Shown here piece by piece: positions 1-9,511 of a stretch of 64,000 bases of DNA. Numbering within the stretch: position 1 is the first letter of the stretch; each line of letters begins with the position of its first letter. Source of the stretch: Chitinophaga pinensis (GTDB taxonomy: Bacteria; Bacteroidota; Bacteroidia; Chitinophagales; CAMDFR01). Both the position numbers and the translations under genes were made by a program. Below the pieces are notes generated by a model. That model was given only the letters and a program-made list of their open reading frames with translations, did no database searches and was not told the origin of the DNA. The DNA lies in NCBI GenBank assembly GCA_945860705.1, contig CAMART010000002.1, forward strand, positions 124,001 through 188,000, read 5' to 3'.

Positions 1-1318
1 CCACATCATGGCCGCTCTCTACTAGTCTTTTAGCTTTTTGTAAAGCTATTGAAGAAACTTTTACATGTTTTTCTGCAGGTTCGTCAAATGTAGATGCTAT
101 TACTTCTGCATTTACACTACGTTGCATATCTGTTACCTCTTCAGGTCTTTCATCTATTAGTAGTACTATTAAATATATTTCAGGATGATTTTCAGCTATC
201 GCATTCGCTATATCTTTAAGTATAGTTGTTTTACCTACTTTTGGCTGAGCAACTATCATACCTCTCTGTCCTTTTCCTAGTGGGGTAAATAAATCCATCA
301 ATCTTGTGGTATAGTTACTTGCTTTATTACTAAGATTTATTTTTTCATTAGGGAAAAGAGGAGTCAAATAATCAAAAGAAACTCTATCTCTCAAGTCTTG
401 AGGGTCTCTACCATTCAATGAATCTACTTTTAATAAAGCAAAATATTTTTCGCCTTCTTTAGGTGGTCTTATTGGACCAGTAACCGTATCACCAGTTTTT
501 AAACCAAATAGTTTTATTTGAGAAGGTGATACATATACATCATCTGGCGATGAAAGATAATTGTAATCTGCACTTCTCAAAAATCCGTATCCATCAGGCA
601 TCATTTCTAGTACGCCTTCACCAGATACCAAACCATCAAGTTCTGCTATATTAGATTCTTTACGTTTTTGATGTTGATGCTCAGGTCTGTTTTGATTTGG
701 ATTTCTATTTTCATTTTGAGAAATATCAGGCTGATTTTCTTGTGGAGTTTCTGTATTGCTATCAGCTGTGTTTTCTATTTTTGGCTCAATTGGTTGTCTA
801 TCATTATTGTTAGTATTATCAACAGGTGGTTTTCTATTTGGGTTATTATTTTCTATAGGTCTCCTGTTGGGATTGTTGTTTTCTTGTGGAGTTCTTTTTT
901 GTATGTTTTCGCTGATAACTGGTGCATCAGGTGCTGGTTTTTCTTGTTTTATAGGAGGTATTATTTTTGCTTTAGGTCTTTTATCTATAGTCTTATCTAG
1001 TACTATTTTTTCTTCTTTTGGAGCTATTTCTTCTTTTGTAATTATTGGTTCGATTGTTACTTCTACAGGTGCTGGAGTTGAAAATAATTCTGCAGTTTCA
1101 TCTTCTACTTTCTTTTTTCTTGGTCTTAGTACTCGCTCTTTTGCTGCAGGTTTTTCATCCACAATTTTTGAATTGCTGATAGCTTGTGCATCAAGTATAG
1201 CATGTATCAATGCTTGTTTTTCTAGTTTTTTTGGATTTTTAATTTGAAATGAAGTGGCAATTTCTAAAAGCTCTGCTGGAATCATATCATTGAGCTGCAA
1301 TACATCGTAGTTAGACAT
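1..1318 (-). CDS. rho: Transcription termination factor Rho (3' end outside window)
   Basis: Rho is the hexameric RNA-dependent ATPase that terminates transcription. Reading leftwards from ATG at 1318 the protein begins [12 protein letters not shown], an N-terminal helical Rho domain. An Asn/Pro/Arg-rich low-complexity insert follows (about residues 65-220), which is common in Bacteroidota Rho. Next come the cold-shock-type RNA-binding domain ([13 protein letters not shown]) and the RecA-like ATPase with Walker A AQPKVGKT and Walker B-like [10 protein letters not shown]. The gene runs off the left edge after about 439 codons, so the Q- and R-loops are not visible. Open plus-strand frames across 668-1247 are shadows of the low-complexity insert. 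Confidence 0.97.
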   Translation of the reverse strand, partial: MSNYDVLQLNDMIPAELLEIATSFQIKNPKKLEKQALIHAILDAQAISNSKIVDEKPAAKERVLRPRKKKVEDETAELFSTPAPVEVTIEPIITKEEIAPKEEKIVLDKTIDKRPKAKIIPPIKQEKPAPDAPVISENIQKRTPQENNNPNRRPIENNNPNRKPPVDNTNNNDRQPIEPKIENTADSNTETPQENQPDISQNENRNPNQNRPEHQHQKRKESNIAELDGLVSGEGVLEMMPDGYGFLRSADYNYLSSPDDVYVSPSQIKLFGLKTGDTVTGPIRPPKEGEKYFALLKVDSLNGRDPQDLRDRVSFDYLTPLFPNEKINLSNKASNYTTRLMDLFTPLGKGQRGMIVAQPKVGKTTILKDIANAIAENHPEIYLIVLLIDERPEEVTDMQRSVNAEVIASTFDEPAEKHVKVSSIALQKAKRLVESGHDV

Positions 1319-1545
1319 GTGTAGTGATAATTATTTTATTGATGAAATGTATAATATAAGTGTAATAAATCCTTATGATTTTTTGTTTTGATATTTTAAT
1401 TCTGAGAAAAAACTTAGGTAATTTTTTAATAGTTGAGGAGAATTTCCTCTTATTTGATACTGCAAGTATAGTCTGTTTTTCTCTAACCAACAAATTTTTT
1501 TTAAAATCATACCAAATACATGATGACTATATAGCTATCATCATT

Positions 1546-1553
1546 TATCTTTG
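1546..1553 (+). promoter_or_regulatory. -7 promoter box of serS
   Basis: TATCTTTG matches the Bacteroidota sigma-A -7 consensus TAnnTTTG and lies 33 bases before the serS ATG. No convincing TTG -33 box is visible at the usual distance. Confidence 0.6.
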
Positions 1554-1586
1554 CAACTGTCAATGTAATAGAATAAACAAAATCGT

Positions 1587-2858
1587 ATGATAGAAATAGC
1601 TTATTTAAGAGCCAACCCAGAAATAGTTAAAGAAAAACTAAAAGTAAAGAATTATAAAGATTTGCAATTGGTAGATCAGATTATATCTATAGATGCAGCA
1701 AGAAGAACGATTCAGAAACAATTAGATGATATACTTGCAAAAGGAAATGAGCTTGCTTCAAAAATTGGTGTATTATATAAAGAAGGCAAAAAAGAGGAAG
1801 CAGATATTTTAAAAGCTGAAAGTCTATCATACAAAGAAGAGACTGCTAAATTAAAAACGCAATTAGATGCTTTAGAAAAAGATCAGGAAGATGTGTTGGT
1901 ACAACTTCCAAACCTACCAAGTGAACTTGTACCTATAGGTAAGACACCAGAAGATAATGTAGTAACCAAACAAGTAGGAGAAATACCAAAATTACATGAT
2001 GGAGCAAAACCACATTGGGAAATTGCCAAAGAAAAAGATTTATTTGATTTAGAACTTGGTGTAAAAATTACTGGAGCTGGATTTCCCGTGTTCAAGGGCA
2101 AAGGAGCAAGACTGCAAAGAGCTTTAACAAATTTTTTCTTAGATGAAGCTATAAAAGCTGGATTTACAGAATATATACCTCCATTTATGGTCAATGAAGC
2201 TAGTGCTTATGCTACAGGTCAGCTTCCAGATAAAGAAGGACAAATGTACCATATGCAAGTAGATGATTTTTATATGATACCTACCGCAGAAGTTCCTGTG
2301 ACCAATATTTATAGAGATGTAATTTTAAAAGAAAGTGATTTTCCAGTGATGATGACAGCGCATTCACCTTGTTTTAGAAGAGAAGCAGGCTCATATGGAA
2401 AAGATGTTCGTGGACTGAATAGAGTGCATCAATTTGAGAAAATAGAAATTGTGTGCATAGAACATCCAGATAAATCGTATGAAAGACTGGATAAAATGAG
2501 CGCATATGTAGAAACACTTTTGCAAAAACTAGAACTACCATATAGAATATTAAAGTTGTGTGGAGGAGATATGAGTTTTGCTTCTGCACTTACTTATGAT
2601 TTTGAAGTATATTCTACTGCTCAAGAAAGATGGCTAGAAGTAAGTAGTGTCTCTAATTTTGAAACATTTCAAAGCAATAGAATGAAGCTCAGATTTAAAG
2701 ATGAGCAAACTGGAAAAACTCGTCTAGCACATACACTGAATGGAAGTGCTCTAGCATTGCCTAGGATTTATGCTTCTATTTTAGAAAATCATCAAACCCC
2801 TGAAGGAGTAAAAATACCTGCTGCATTGCAAGCATATACAGGGTTTAACATTATTTGA
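1587..2858 (+). CDS. serS: Seryl-tRNA synthetase
   Basis: Charges tRNA-Ser (and tRNA-Sec where present) with serine in the cytoplasm. The 423-residue protein has the normal family length. The N-terminal long antiparallel coiled-coil arm that grips the tRNA long variable arm covers about residues 25-115. The class II catalytic core follows: motif 2 is visible as FRREAGSYGKDVRGL with HQFEKIE after it, and motif 3 as NGSALALPR near the C-terminus. The ATG at 1587 sits 33 bases after a TATCTTTG box and is the only sensible start. It is monocistronic by appearance: rho diverges upstream and a 115-base gap follows. Confidence 0.98.
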   Translation: MIEIAYLRANPEIVKEKLKVKNYKDLQLVDQIISIDAARRTIQKQLDDILAKGNELASKIGVLYKEGKKEEADILKAESLSYKEETAKLKTQLDALEKDQEDVLVQLPNLPSELVPIGKTPEDNVVTKQVGEIPKLHDGAKPHWEIAKEKDLFDLELGVKITGAGFPVFKGKGARLQRALTNFFLDEAIKAGFTEYIPPFMVNEASAYATGQLPDKEGQMYHMQVDDFYMIPTAEVPVTNIYRDVILKESDFPVMMTAHSPCFRREAGSYGKDVRGLNRVHQFEKIEIVCIEHPDKSYERLDKMSAYVETLLQKLELPYRILKLCGGDMSFASALTYDFEVYSTAQERWLEVSSVSNFETFQSNRMKLRFKDEQTGKTRLAHTLNGSALALPRIYASILENHQTPEGVKIPAALQAYTGFNII

Positions 2859-2973
2859 CAATAATATGACATTCTGAATGTAACTTTTTTATAATATCTA
2901 CGTTTAAGTGTGTATATCTGTAGTATTAACTATAGATTAAATATTTCATATTTATATATTAAATAAAGAAGCA

Positions 2974-3132
2974 ATGAAAACAAGCACATTATTAAACGAA
3001 AAAAACATTAATGCAACACTGGTAGCTTTTTGTATCGTACTCGCATCATTTATGTGGTGGAGTTCTAGAGTATACAATCAGCATCAAGAAAAGCAAGCAA
3101 AACTAGAAAACGTGATAAATACGAATAAGTAA
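2974..3132 (+). CDS. Small single-pass membrane protein, unknown function
   Basis: A 52-residue frame beginning MKTSTLLNEKNINATLV. It has one hydrophobic segment (about residues 16-30, VAFCIVLASFMWW) followed by a charged amphipathic tail rich in Gln, Lys and Glu. I do not recognise the family. Support for its being real is the ATG start, a clear membrane topology, and a strong hairpin terminator beginning 19 bases after the stop. It could be an accessory subunit of a membrane complex or an uncharacterised small membrane protein; nothing nearby suggests a partner. Confidence 0.6.
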   Translation: MKTSTLLNEKNINATLVAFCIVLASFMWWSSRVYNQHQEKQAKLENVINTNK

Positions 3133-3150
3133 AAATCACTTTACTAAACT

Positions 3151-3184
3151 AAAAAGCCTGAAATGAAAATTTCAGGCTTTTTTT
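3151..3184. terminator. Bidirectional intrinsic terminator
   Basis: A 13-bp perfect stem (3151-3163 with 3170-3182) and a 6-base loop, with A-runs on the left and T-runs on the right. It can stop both the plus-strand small membrane protein gene and the minus-strand 65-residue gene that converges on it. Confidence 0.85.
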
Positions 3185-3202
3185 ATTTTGTATTTATAGG
3201 AA

Positions 3203-3400
3203 TTATCCTTGATTATATACATTAGCTTTAAAATATGCCCATAAAGAATCAGTAGCATAATTATATTTAATATAAATTTCTTTGATTTGCATATCTGATA
3301 AGCCTTTTACCCAGATATCAAATTCTTCTTCAAAAGCCATAACTAATCCACCTTTGATGAATTTAGTATTTAGTGTTTTAAATTGTGTTAGATTTTTCAT
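3203..3400 (-). CDS. Small protein with a double-glycine-like leader
   Basis: A 65-residue protein starting MKNLTQFKTLNTKFIKGG. A lysine-rich amphipathic N-terminus ending in Gly-Gly at residues 17-18 resembles the leaders of Bacteroidota peptides processed by C39-type transporters. The rest is acidic and aromatic (FEEEFDIWVKGL, ATDSLWAYFK). A TATATTTG -7 box lies 23 bases upstream and a bidirectional terminator downstream, so it looks like an independent transcription unit. No peptidase-transporter or modification enzyme is adjacent, and the body lacks the Cys/Ser/Thr richness of lanthipeptide cores. The Gly-Gly could be coincidental; an internal start at MAFEEEFDIW is also possible. Confidence 0.6.
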   Translation of the reverse strand: MKNLTQFKTLNTKFIKGGLVMAFEEEFDIWVKGLSDMQIKEIYIKYNYATDSLWAYFKANVYNQG

Positions 3401-3423
3401 TTATGTTTTATATTTTAAGTAAC

Positions 3424-3431
3424 CAAATATA
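3424..3431 (-). promoter_or_regulatory. -7 box of the 65-residue protein gene
   Basis: Read on the minus strand this is TATATTTG, an exact TAnnTTTG match 23 bases before the ATG at 3400. Confidence 0.5.
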
Positions 3432-3451
3432 CAAAAAAAATCAATATGCAA

Positions 3452-5224
3452 CTATTTTTGTATGTATACCTTAAATTGACTGCCTTCTCCAAGTTTTGAA
3501 CTTACCTCTATATATCCATTTATTTCAGTAATGATTTTTTTTACTATTGCTAGTCCTATACCTGTTCCTTGAAATTTATGATCTGGATGCAATCTTTCAA
3601 ACATATCAAAAATCTTATCAAAATAGATATTATCGATGCCTATACCATTATCCGATATAGTAAATATGTGGTATGCATTATTTTCTTGGTATTCAATATG
3701 TACATTTTTTTCAAAATTATTATTATATACTATTCCATTTTCAATCAATTGAAAAAATAATTGATTAAACTTAGACCTATTTATTTTTATATTTTTAGGA
3801 AGATTTGAATAGGAAATATTAAAATTAGACGTTTTAGTAGAGTTTCTTAAATGGTGTTTTATATCTATAAATTCATCTTCTACTATTACATTCTCAATTA
3901 TCTTTTGTTGCTCATTGATATTTGTATATGTATATAGTTCATTTACTTTATTATATAGATTTTCAGATGCTTGTTTTATATAATCCATTATATAAGAATC
4001 AGACTCTTCAATTTTCATAGCTTTTTTCTCTAAGATACCTACATACATTTTTATCAATCTAGCAGGTTCTTTTAGATCATGAGAAGCAATTTGAGCAAAT
4101 TGACGCAACTCAAAATTGGTGTTTTTAAGCTGAGTGGCATATCTTTCTATCTCCGCATTCTTTTGAATTAATAATTTGGATTCGTCTTCTTTTTTTTCTG
4201 CTTCATGTTTATATTTTAATTCAACTAATGCTTTAGACTTGTTTATGTCATGCATTGCTTCTTTAAGTATTTTATTTCTTTTCAGGTAATAATATGCTTG
4301 TTCAAAGTCTTTAGTTTTTTCAAACAATTCAGTGAGACCACTTAAAGCTTCACCTATTTCAAAGGTCAAGTTATGTGAATCTGCTATTTCTAAAGCATGT
4401 AAAAAACTTGTTTCACACTTATCAAATTCAAATTTTTTATCATATAAATTTCCTAATTGTAAGTAGAGCTTACAAATAGAATAGCTGTTTGAATTTTTTA
4501 ATTTTATCTCTTTAGATAATAATAAATACTGTTCTGCCTTATCAAGTTTATTACATTTGAGATAAATACTAGATATATTGCCATAGTTTACAGCAATACC
4601 TAATTCATCTTTTTCAATTTCTTTAATCTTTAAACTTCTAAATTGATATCCAAGAGCATAAGGGAAATTATTTAGAGAATAATAATAATTGGATAAACTA
4701 TTATAAATAATACCAAGTCCTTTTTTAGAGTCTATATCTATAAAAATAGCTTCAGCTAGTTTTATATACTCCAGCCTTTTTATTGCTTCATAATGTTCAG
4801 GATCTTCTTCGTTTTTATATAAAATCGATATATTATGGTAATTTAAGCCAAGTTCATAAAGTTGTTCTTTATTTTTATTGGCTATTTGGTTGAGTATTTT
4901 TACACTAGACATATATGCTTCCATAGCTTGTACATATTCGCCTGTATGATTGTATGCTACACCTAATAGTCTGTATACTTTACTTATGGAGTACAGTGTG
5001 ATATTGGATAATTTTATAAGATGTTTAGCTTGGTTTATAGCATCCATATAGCTGTTTTCTACATGGATTAAATATTTAAGATATTGAAGCTCAAACTCTA
5101 CACTGCTGTCTAAATCATTGCTATTTTCTATGATTTCCTTATGTGCATGATAATAAGCTTTATATTCCTTTATATTAGAATCTATTATGCTTTTGCCCTT
5201 ATTTAATATATCTTCCACTTTCAT
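3452..5224 (-). CDS. Soluble TPR-sensor histidine kinase
   Basis: A 590-residue kinase with no signal peptide and no membrane segment. Residues about 1-340 are tetratricopeptide-type helical repeats (for example LGVAYNHTGEYVQAMEAY, LSNYYYSLNNFPYALGYQ). A coiled-coil linker (about 340-370) leads to the HisKA dimerisation domain with phospho-accepting His382 in IASHDLKEPARL. The ATPase domain shows an N box (QLIENGIVYNNN), G1 box (DNGIGIDN) and G2 box (GTGIGLAIV). This is the Bacteroidota type of cytosolic TPR kinase, but most relatives carry a signal peptide and a TM helix between TPR and kinase; both are missing here. No response regulator is adjacent, so it is an orphan. The signal is probably a protein bound by the TPRs (inference). 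Confidence 0.9.
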   Translation of the reverse strand: MKVEDILNKGKSIIDSNIKEYKAYYHAHKEIIENSNDLDSSVEFELQYLKYLIHVENSYMDAINQAKHLIKLSNITLYSISKVYRLLGVAYNHTGEYVQAMEAYMSSVKILNQIANKNKEQLYELGLNYHNISILYKNEEDPEHYEAIKRLEYIKLAEAIFIDIDSKKGLGIIYNSLSNYYYSLNNFPYALGYQFRSLKIKEIEKDELGIAVNYGNISSIYLKCNKLDKAEQYLLLSKEIKLKNSNSYSICKLYLQLGNLYDKKFEFDKCETSFLHALEIADSHNLTFEIGEALSGLTELFEKTKDFEQAYYYLKRNKILKEAMHDINKSKALVELKYKHEAEKKEDESKLLIQKNAEIERYATQLKNTNFELRQFAQIASHDLKEPARLIKMYVGILEKKAMKIEESDSYIMDYIKQASENLYNKVNELYTYTNINEQQKIIENVIVEDEFIDIKHHLRNSTKTSNFNISYSNLPKNIKINRSKFNQLFFQLIENGIVYNNNFEKNVHIEYQENNAYHIFTISDNGIGIDNIYFDKIFDMFERLHPDHKFQGTGIGLAIVKKIITEINGYIEVSSKLGEGSQFKVYIQK

Positions 5225-5278
5225 AACTCACTTGAGGTATCACCTCTTAATTTAGTATATACGAAGTATAACAAAAAA

Positions 5279-5321
5279 TGTTCCATAAACTTCATATTTA
5301 GTTAACGAAGTTTATGGAACA
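5279..5321 (-). terminator. Intrinsic terminator of the T9SS protease gene
   Basis: A perfect 15-bp inverted repeat (5279-5293 with 5307-5321) and a 13-base loop, 22 bases after the protease stop codon. On the minus strand it is followed by six T residues (complement of 5273-5278). Confidence 0.85.
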
Positions 5322-5342
5322 AATATTTTAGAGATATATTAT

Positions 5343-8078
5343 CTATTGTTTTATTAGTTTGGACTTATAGGTGATTCCATTATCTTTAGCTATAAGATAG
5401 TAAACGCCAGTAGAAACAGCAGGAATGCTAATCTTTATTGTATTATTATCTACTATTTGTGTTTTAATATCTATATTTTCACCAAGAGAATTAAGCAATA
5501 TTATCTCTTTGATTTTTGATATGTTAAATAATGTTACTCGTATCTCATTAGTAAATGGATTTGGATAAACATTCAATCCATTAATGTTTTTTATGTCATC
5601 TATCCCTACACTATTCTGTACTATAGCACTATATATATTTATACATCCATTAGCATCAATAATAGTATCGTAATATGTACCTGGTGCAAGTCCATTTAAT
5701 GGATTTCCACTCATGCCATTGTTCCATCTATGAGATACGGGTGTAGCTCCACTTGTGATAGTAGCTGTAATGCTACCATTGCTAGGTGTAGTAGCGTTTA
5801 CTACAGTATAGGTTGCAGTAGGTAAATCATTAACAGTGATACTTAATATACTAGAATCTTGACCATAAGGATTAAATCCTCTTAATATTACTGAATATGT
5901 TCCAGGGTTATTTAGTGTTGGATTAATACTAAATGACGTGTCTAATAATGATAAACCAGGGCCATTTATTACCCATTGTCTAGAAGTATTATCGTCTTCA
6001 ATAGCTGTAAGGAGTACATTGTCCCCCGCACAGATAGATATGTCAGAAGCAGTAATGCTAATATCTGGCAATTGGTAATTACAAAAATTCTGTGTAAGAT
6101 TATTTGTAAATGGTACACTATTTAATAATGTATCTGGACCATTATAAACTGTATAATATCCGTTTCCAAAACTACAGCAGATACCATCATTTCCTCCATC
6201 ATATATTTTTAATCTATAACATACATCTGACATACAAAGTGAATAAGTATATGTCGTTCTAGTTCCGGTAAGGTCACCTGCATTGATTCTTAAAAAAGTA
6301 TCATTGGTTGTTGGGTTATAGATAGCTAAAGATGTTTCTAATGGATAATCATCTGTCATGATTTTGAATGTAACAGGACCACCTCTTCTTACTTTAAATG
6401 TATTTTTAAGAGTATCATTAGTATTGTCTTGATCAGAACGAGTATTTGGGTTAGAACTAGCTACAGTATATGTATGATTGCCACTAGTTGTATTTACAGT
6501 AGGTATATTTACATATACACTTGCTCCTGCTAATAGTGTACCAGTCCAGTTTGTAGTTGCCCATGTTCCTGCATCCATTCTAGATTTTAATGAAAAACTA
6601 TAAACAGTATTAGCACCTTGATTGCTAACTTTTACTCGTGGCGTGTAAGAACTATCATTACAATATGCTCCGATAGGTTCACTGATACTATCTACTTGTA
6701 AATCGAGTGAATCAACAATAGGAGTCGTACCAAAATAGTGGCCATCTGTAGTATTTGTACCAGTAGAAGCAGGGTCTAGCCAATCCATTAGTCTAGCAGC
6801 TGATGATGATGAACCATTGCCTGTCCATGACATAGAGAATTTTCCATAATCATCATTTCTATTTACTAAAGAAGCAGAACATGAAGAAGGGCCACCATGT
6901 AATTGTCCTACTATTCGTTGATTTTGGTCAAAAATAGGCGAACCAGATGAACCTGGCTCAGTAATTCCACTATCTGCTTGCCAGTTTACTTGCCAATGTG
7001 AGTTAGCAGGAGTTCCTGCCCATGCAGTACTTATAAATGGTGAAGCACTACTAGATATTTTTTTGATATCACCACTTGGATGATGTATACCCATTCCTCT
7101 AGTAGGTGTTGTTCCCGACCTATCCCATCCTGCATAGAATACGTTATATGAAGCAGGTGGTGTTGAGTTTAGTTGTAATAATGTAAAATCTGTAGATGCA
7201 TTATTTGCTCTTAAAACAGAGCCACTTGTAGTTTGAGCAGTAGATGGGGAAGTAGTGGGGTTTGGACATCCAGCTGCTTGCCAGTTCCATCTAAAAACCC
7301 AAGTACCTACACCCGTTGTTCCACAGTGATTTGCAGTTAGAAAATAAGGAGTATTGCTGTGAGGTACATCATCTACCATAGCACCTGTGCAAGCGCCACT
7401 GCCTCCTACTACTATTATGGCTACTGCATCTCTTTGTTTCGTCCATCCTGTTCCTATTGGTGTACAGTTTACGTTATAGTTACATGATCCAGCATCACCA
7501 AATGCTTTTGCCCAGCCAAATAAATCTTTATATCCATGAGTAACTCTGTATATAGATAATTCAGCAGTTGAAGAAACCCATGCAGGTTCGTAGTATTCTA
7601 CTATAGTTTTTGAACCTGGTACAATGTCTACACCAAGTTGTTTGTCTTCTTGATTATTTGCATCTGTAAATGCACCCAATACATAATCTTTAGTATCATT
7701 ATATATATATAAAGTTGCACCTTTTGGCAAAACGTATTTATCAAATGTTAGATTTATTGATAAAGCTTTTGGACATTCTATAGCCACTCTCCAAATTTTG
7801 TCTCCATTTAGAAGAGTCTCCCATTGACCAGAGTTAGATGGATTGATATTTGTATAATGATTGTATCCAAAAATCCAAGGACCAGAGCCTTTTGTATTGT
7901 TTATTGCATCTGCTGCTATCAAGCTATCTGCGTTTACTTCAGGCATCAATACAGTTTTTACTTTTGCACTGATGTATTTACCATTGAAACTAAAAGGTTT
8001 ACCGCCTATACTAACTTGTGCATGATTTTTTACTATGAAAATGAATGATAGAAAAAGAATTGTAAAAAGTTTTCTCAT
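5343..8078 (-). CDS. Secreted trypsin-like protease (lysyl endopeptidase type) with T9SS sorting domain
   Basis: A 911-residue exported serine protease. The signal peptide is MRKLFTILFLSFIFIVKNHAQ. After a propeptide of about 190 residues comes a chymotrypsin-fold domain with His251 (LTANHCG), Asp297 (STDFTLLQL) and Ser378 (PGSSGSPIF), spaced as in Achromobacter/Lysobacter lysyl endopeptidases; many cysteines fit an extracellular enzyme. Further domains are a CARDB-like module (about 460-560), an Ig-like domain, a SprB-type repeat (GLAPGTYYDTIIDANGC) and a type A T9SS sorting domain (LNVYPNPFTNEIRV, ending YKSKLIKQ). It should be moved across the outer membrane by T9SS and anchored or released. 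Cleavage after lysine is likely from family resemblance but not proven by sequence. It has its own terminator. Confidence 0.92.
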   Translation of the reverse strand: MRKLFTILFLSFIFIVKNHAQVSIGGKPFSFNGKYISAKVKTVLMPEVNADSLIAADAINNTKGSGPWIFGYNHYTNINPSNSGQWETLLNGDKIWRVAIECPKALSINLTFDKYVLPKGATLYIYNDTKDYVLGAFTDANNQEDKQLGVDIVPGSKTIVEYYEPAWVSSTAELSIYRVTHGYKDLFGWAKAFGDAGSCNYNVNCTPIGTGWTKQRDAVAIIVVGGSGACTGAMVDDVPHSNTPYFLTANHCGTTGVGTWVFRWNWQAAGCPNPTTSPSTAQTTSGSVLRANNASTDFTLLQLNSTPPASYNVFYAGWDRSGTTPTRGMGIHHPSGDIKKISSSASPFISTAWAGTPANSHWQVNWQADSGITEPGSSGSPIFDQNQRIVGQLHGGPSSCSASLVNRNDDYGKFSMSWTGNGSSSSAARLMDWLDPASTGTNTTDGHYFGTTPIVDSLDLQVDSISEPIGAYCNDSSYTPRVKVSNQGANTVYSFSLKSRMDAGTWATTNWTGTLLAGASVYVNIPTVNTTSGNHTYTVASSNPNTRSDQDNTNDTLKNTFKVRRGGPVTFKIMTDDYPLETSLAIYNPTTNDTFLRINAGDLTGTRTTYTYSLCMSDVCYRLKIYDGGNDGICCSFGNGYYTVYNGPDTLLNSVPFTNNLTQNFCNYQLPDISITASDISICAGDNVLLTAIEDDNTSRQWVINGPGLSLLDTSFSINPTLNNPGTYSVILRGFNPYGQDSSILSITVNDLPTATYTVVNATTPSNGSITATITSGATPVSHRWNNGMSGNPLNGLAPGTYYDTIIDANGCINIYSAIVQNSVGIDDIKNINGLNVYPNPFTNEIRVTLFNISKIKEIILLNSLGENIDIKTQIVDNNTIKISIPAVSTGVYYLIAKDNGITYKSKLIKQ

Positions 8079-8158
8079 TTGTTTGTCTTGTAATGTTTAA
8101 TAAACAATATGCTAAATTACAAGAATAAGATGAGAAAACAATATTTCTAGTTGTCTAA

Positions 8159-9487
8159 TTATTTATCAGTGCTATATAATTCTTCTTCTTTTTTGATGAT
8201 GATTTCATCACCATCTTTTAGTGTTTTAGAGATAGATTTGAATGGAGCGTATATAACTTGTTCATTTCCAGATAGTCCGCTGATTATCTCTATGTTAGTG
8301 TCATCTTGCAGTCCCGTTTTGACTTTCAGTGCTTTAGCTTTATTGCCTTCTACAACAAATACTATTTCTTCTAGTACTTTTTTCTTTGTACTTTCTTCTT
8401 TTTTGTCATCGAGTAATGAAGCTTTTGGGTCTCTCACTGTTACTGATTGAATAGGAACCGCTAGTACATTTTCTTTTACATTAGTTTGTATTTCTGCTGT
8501 AGCAGACATTCCTGGTCTGAATGGAAATTTATGTCCTTTTTCAGGTTGTATTAAGTCTTGATACGACTCTTTGAGTATTTTTATTTTTACAGTAAAATTA
8601 GTTACTTGGTCTGTAGTAATAGAGAAATCGCTTTTAGATGCATAAGCTATCTCACTTACTACACCTTTAAATTTTCTATTCAAATAGGCATCTACTTCTA
8701 TTTCTGCTGTATCACCTATACTTATTCGTAGTACATCGTTTTCGTTGATGTCTACACGAGTTTCCATATTGTTGAGGTCAGATATACGCATCAGTTCAGT
8801 ACCAGCCATTTGTGCAGTACCCAATACTCTTTCACCTTTTTCTACATTTAGTTTTGAAACTATACCTGTGATAGGGCTATAAATCACCGTTTTATTCAAG
8901 TTTTGTTTTGATTGTCCGTAAGAGGCTTCGGCACTCTTTACATTAAATCCTCCTGCATTGATATTTTGTATTGCCGCTTCATAGTTGGCACTTGCAGTTT
9001 TGTATGCAGCATAGGCTTGGTCATATTCTGCTTGAGATATTATCTGATCTTTCAGTAAGCTTTTATTTCTATCATAGTTGCTTTTAGCTTGGTCAAACTG
9101 TGCTTGTACCTGAGCTAGATTGGCTTTGGAGCTTGCTTCAGTTGCTTTCATTTGGTTTACGTATGCCTCGCTACGAGTCACTTCACTTTGATAGATACTA
9201 GGATTTATTTTTATAAGCAATTGACCTTTGGTCACAGAATCACCTTCCTTTACATATAGTTCTACTACTTCACCACTTACTTCAGCACTTATTTTTACCT
9301 CTGTTTGTGAGTATATTTTACCATTGGCAGGTACAGATTCTATGATAGTTTTTTTACTTACTTTTTCTACAGCTACCGCATTGCCTTTTTCATTATTTAT
9401 CCAGCCCATTTTTTTGCCTACCAATACAAGAATTATTAGTGCCACCACTACAGCTACAAGAATATAAATTAGTTTATTCGATTTCAT
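8159..9487 (-). CDS. HlyD/MacA-family periplasmic adaptor
   Basis: A 442-residue membrane-fusion protein that bridges an inner-membrane exporter to a TolC-type duct. A single N-terminal membrane anchor (LIYILVAVVVALIILVLVG) is followed by a biotinyl-lipoyl half-motif (VSGEVVELYVKEGD), an alpha-helical hairpin (about residues 110-190, Ala/Gln/Lys rich), the second lipoyl half (SPITGIVSKLNVEKGERV), and beta-barrel and membrane-proximal domains. A Lys/Glu-rich insert occurs near residue 365. It starts 24 bases after the tolC-like gene and is surely cotranscribed with it. Bacteroidota versions are usually followed by MacB-like ABC permease genes, but here the next gene is the T9SS protease, so the energising transporter must be encoded elsewhere. 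Confidence 0.93.
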   Translation of the reverse strand: MKSNKLIYILVAVVVALIILVLVGKKMGWINNEKGNAVAVEKVSKKTIIESVPANGKIYSQTEVKISAEVSGEVVELYVKEGDSVTKGQLLIKINPSIYQSEVTRSEAYVNQMKATEASSKANLAQVQAQFDQAKSNYDRNKSLLKDQIISQAEYDQAYAAYKTASANYEAAIQNINAGGFNVKSAEASYGQSKQNLNKTVIYSPITGIVSKLNVEKGERVLGTAQMAGTELMRISDLNNMETRVDINENDVLRISIGDTAEIEVDAYLNRKFKGVVSEIAYASKSDFSITTDQVTNFTVKIKILKESYQDLIQPEKGHKFPFRPGMSATAEIQTNVKENVLAVPIQSVTVRDPKASLLDDKKEESTKKKVLEEIVFVVEGNKAKALKVKTGLQDDTNIEIISGLSGNEQVIYAPFKSISKTLKDGDEIIIKKEEELYSTDK

Positions 9488-9511
9488 AATGATTTTGTTT
9501 TGGCTATATAC

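Noticed and set aside
756-1247. Open plus-strand reading frames across 668-1247
   Set aside because: They mirror the low-complexity Asn/Pro/Arg-rich insert of Rho on the minus strand, and the translations look like hydrophobic antisense shadow.
5233-5247. Small GAGGT-ATC-ACCTC palindrome before the TPR kinase as an operator or masked ribosome site
   Set aside because: It is only five base pairs per arm and about 10-20 bases from the start; it is too short to separate from chance, and Bacteroidota rarely rely on Shine-Dalgarno pairing.
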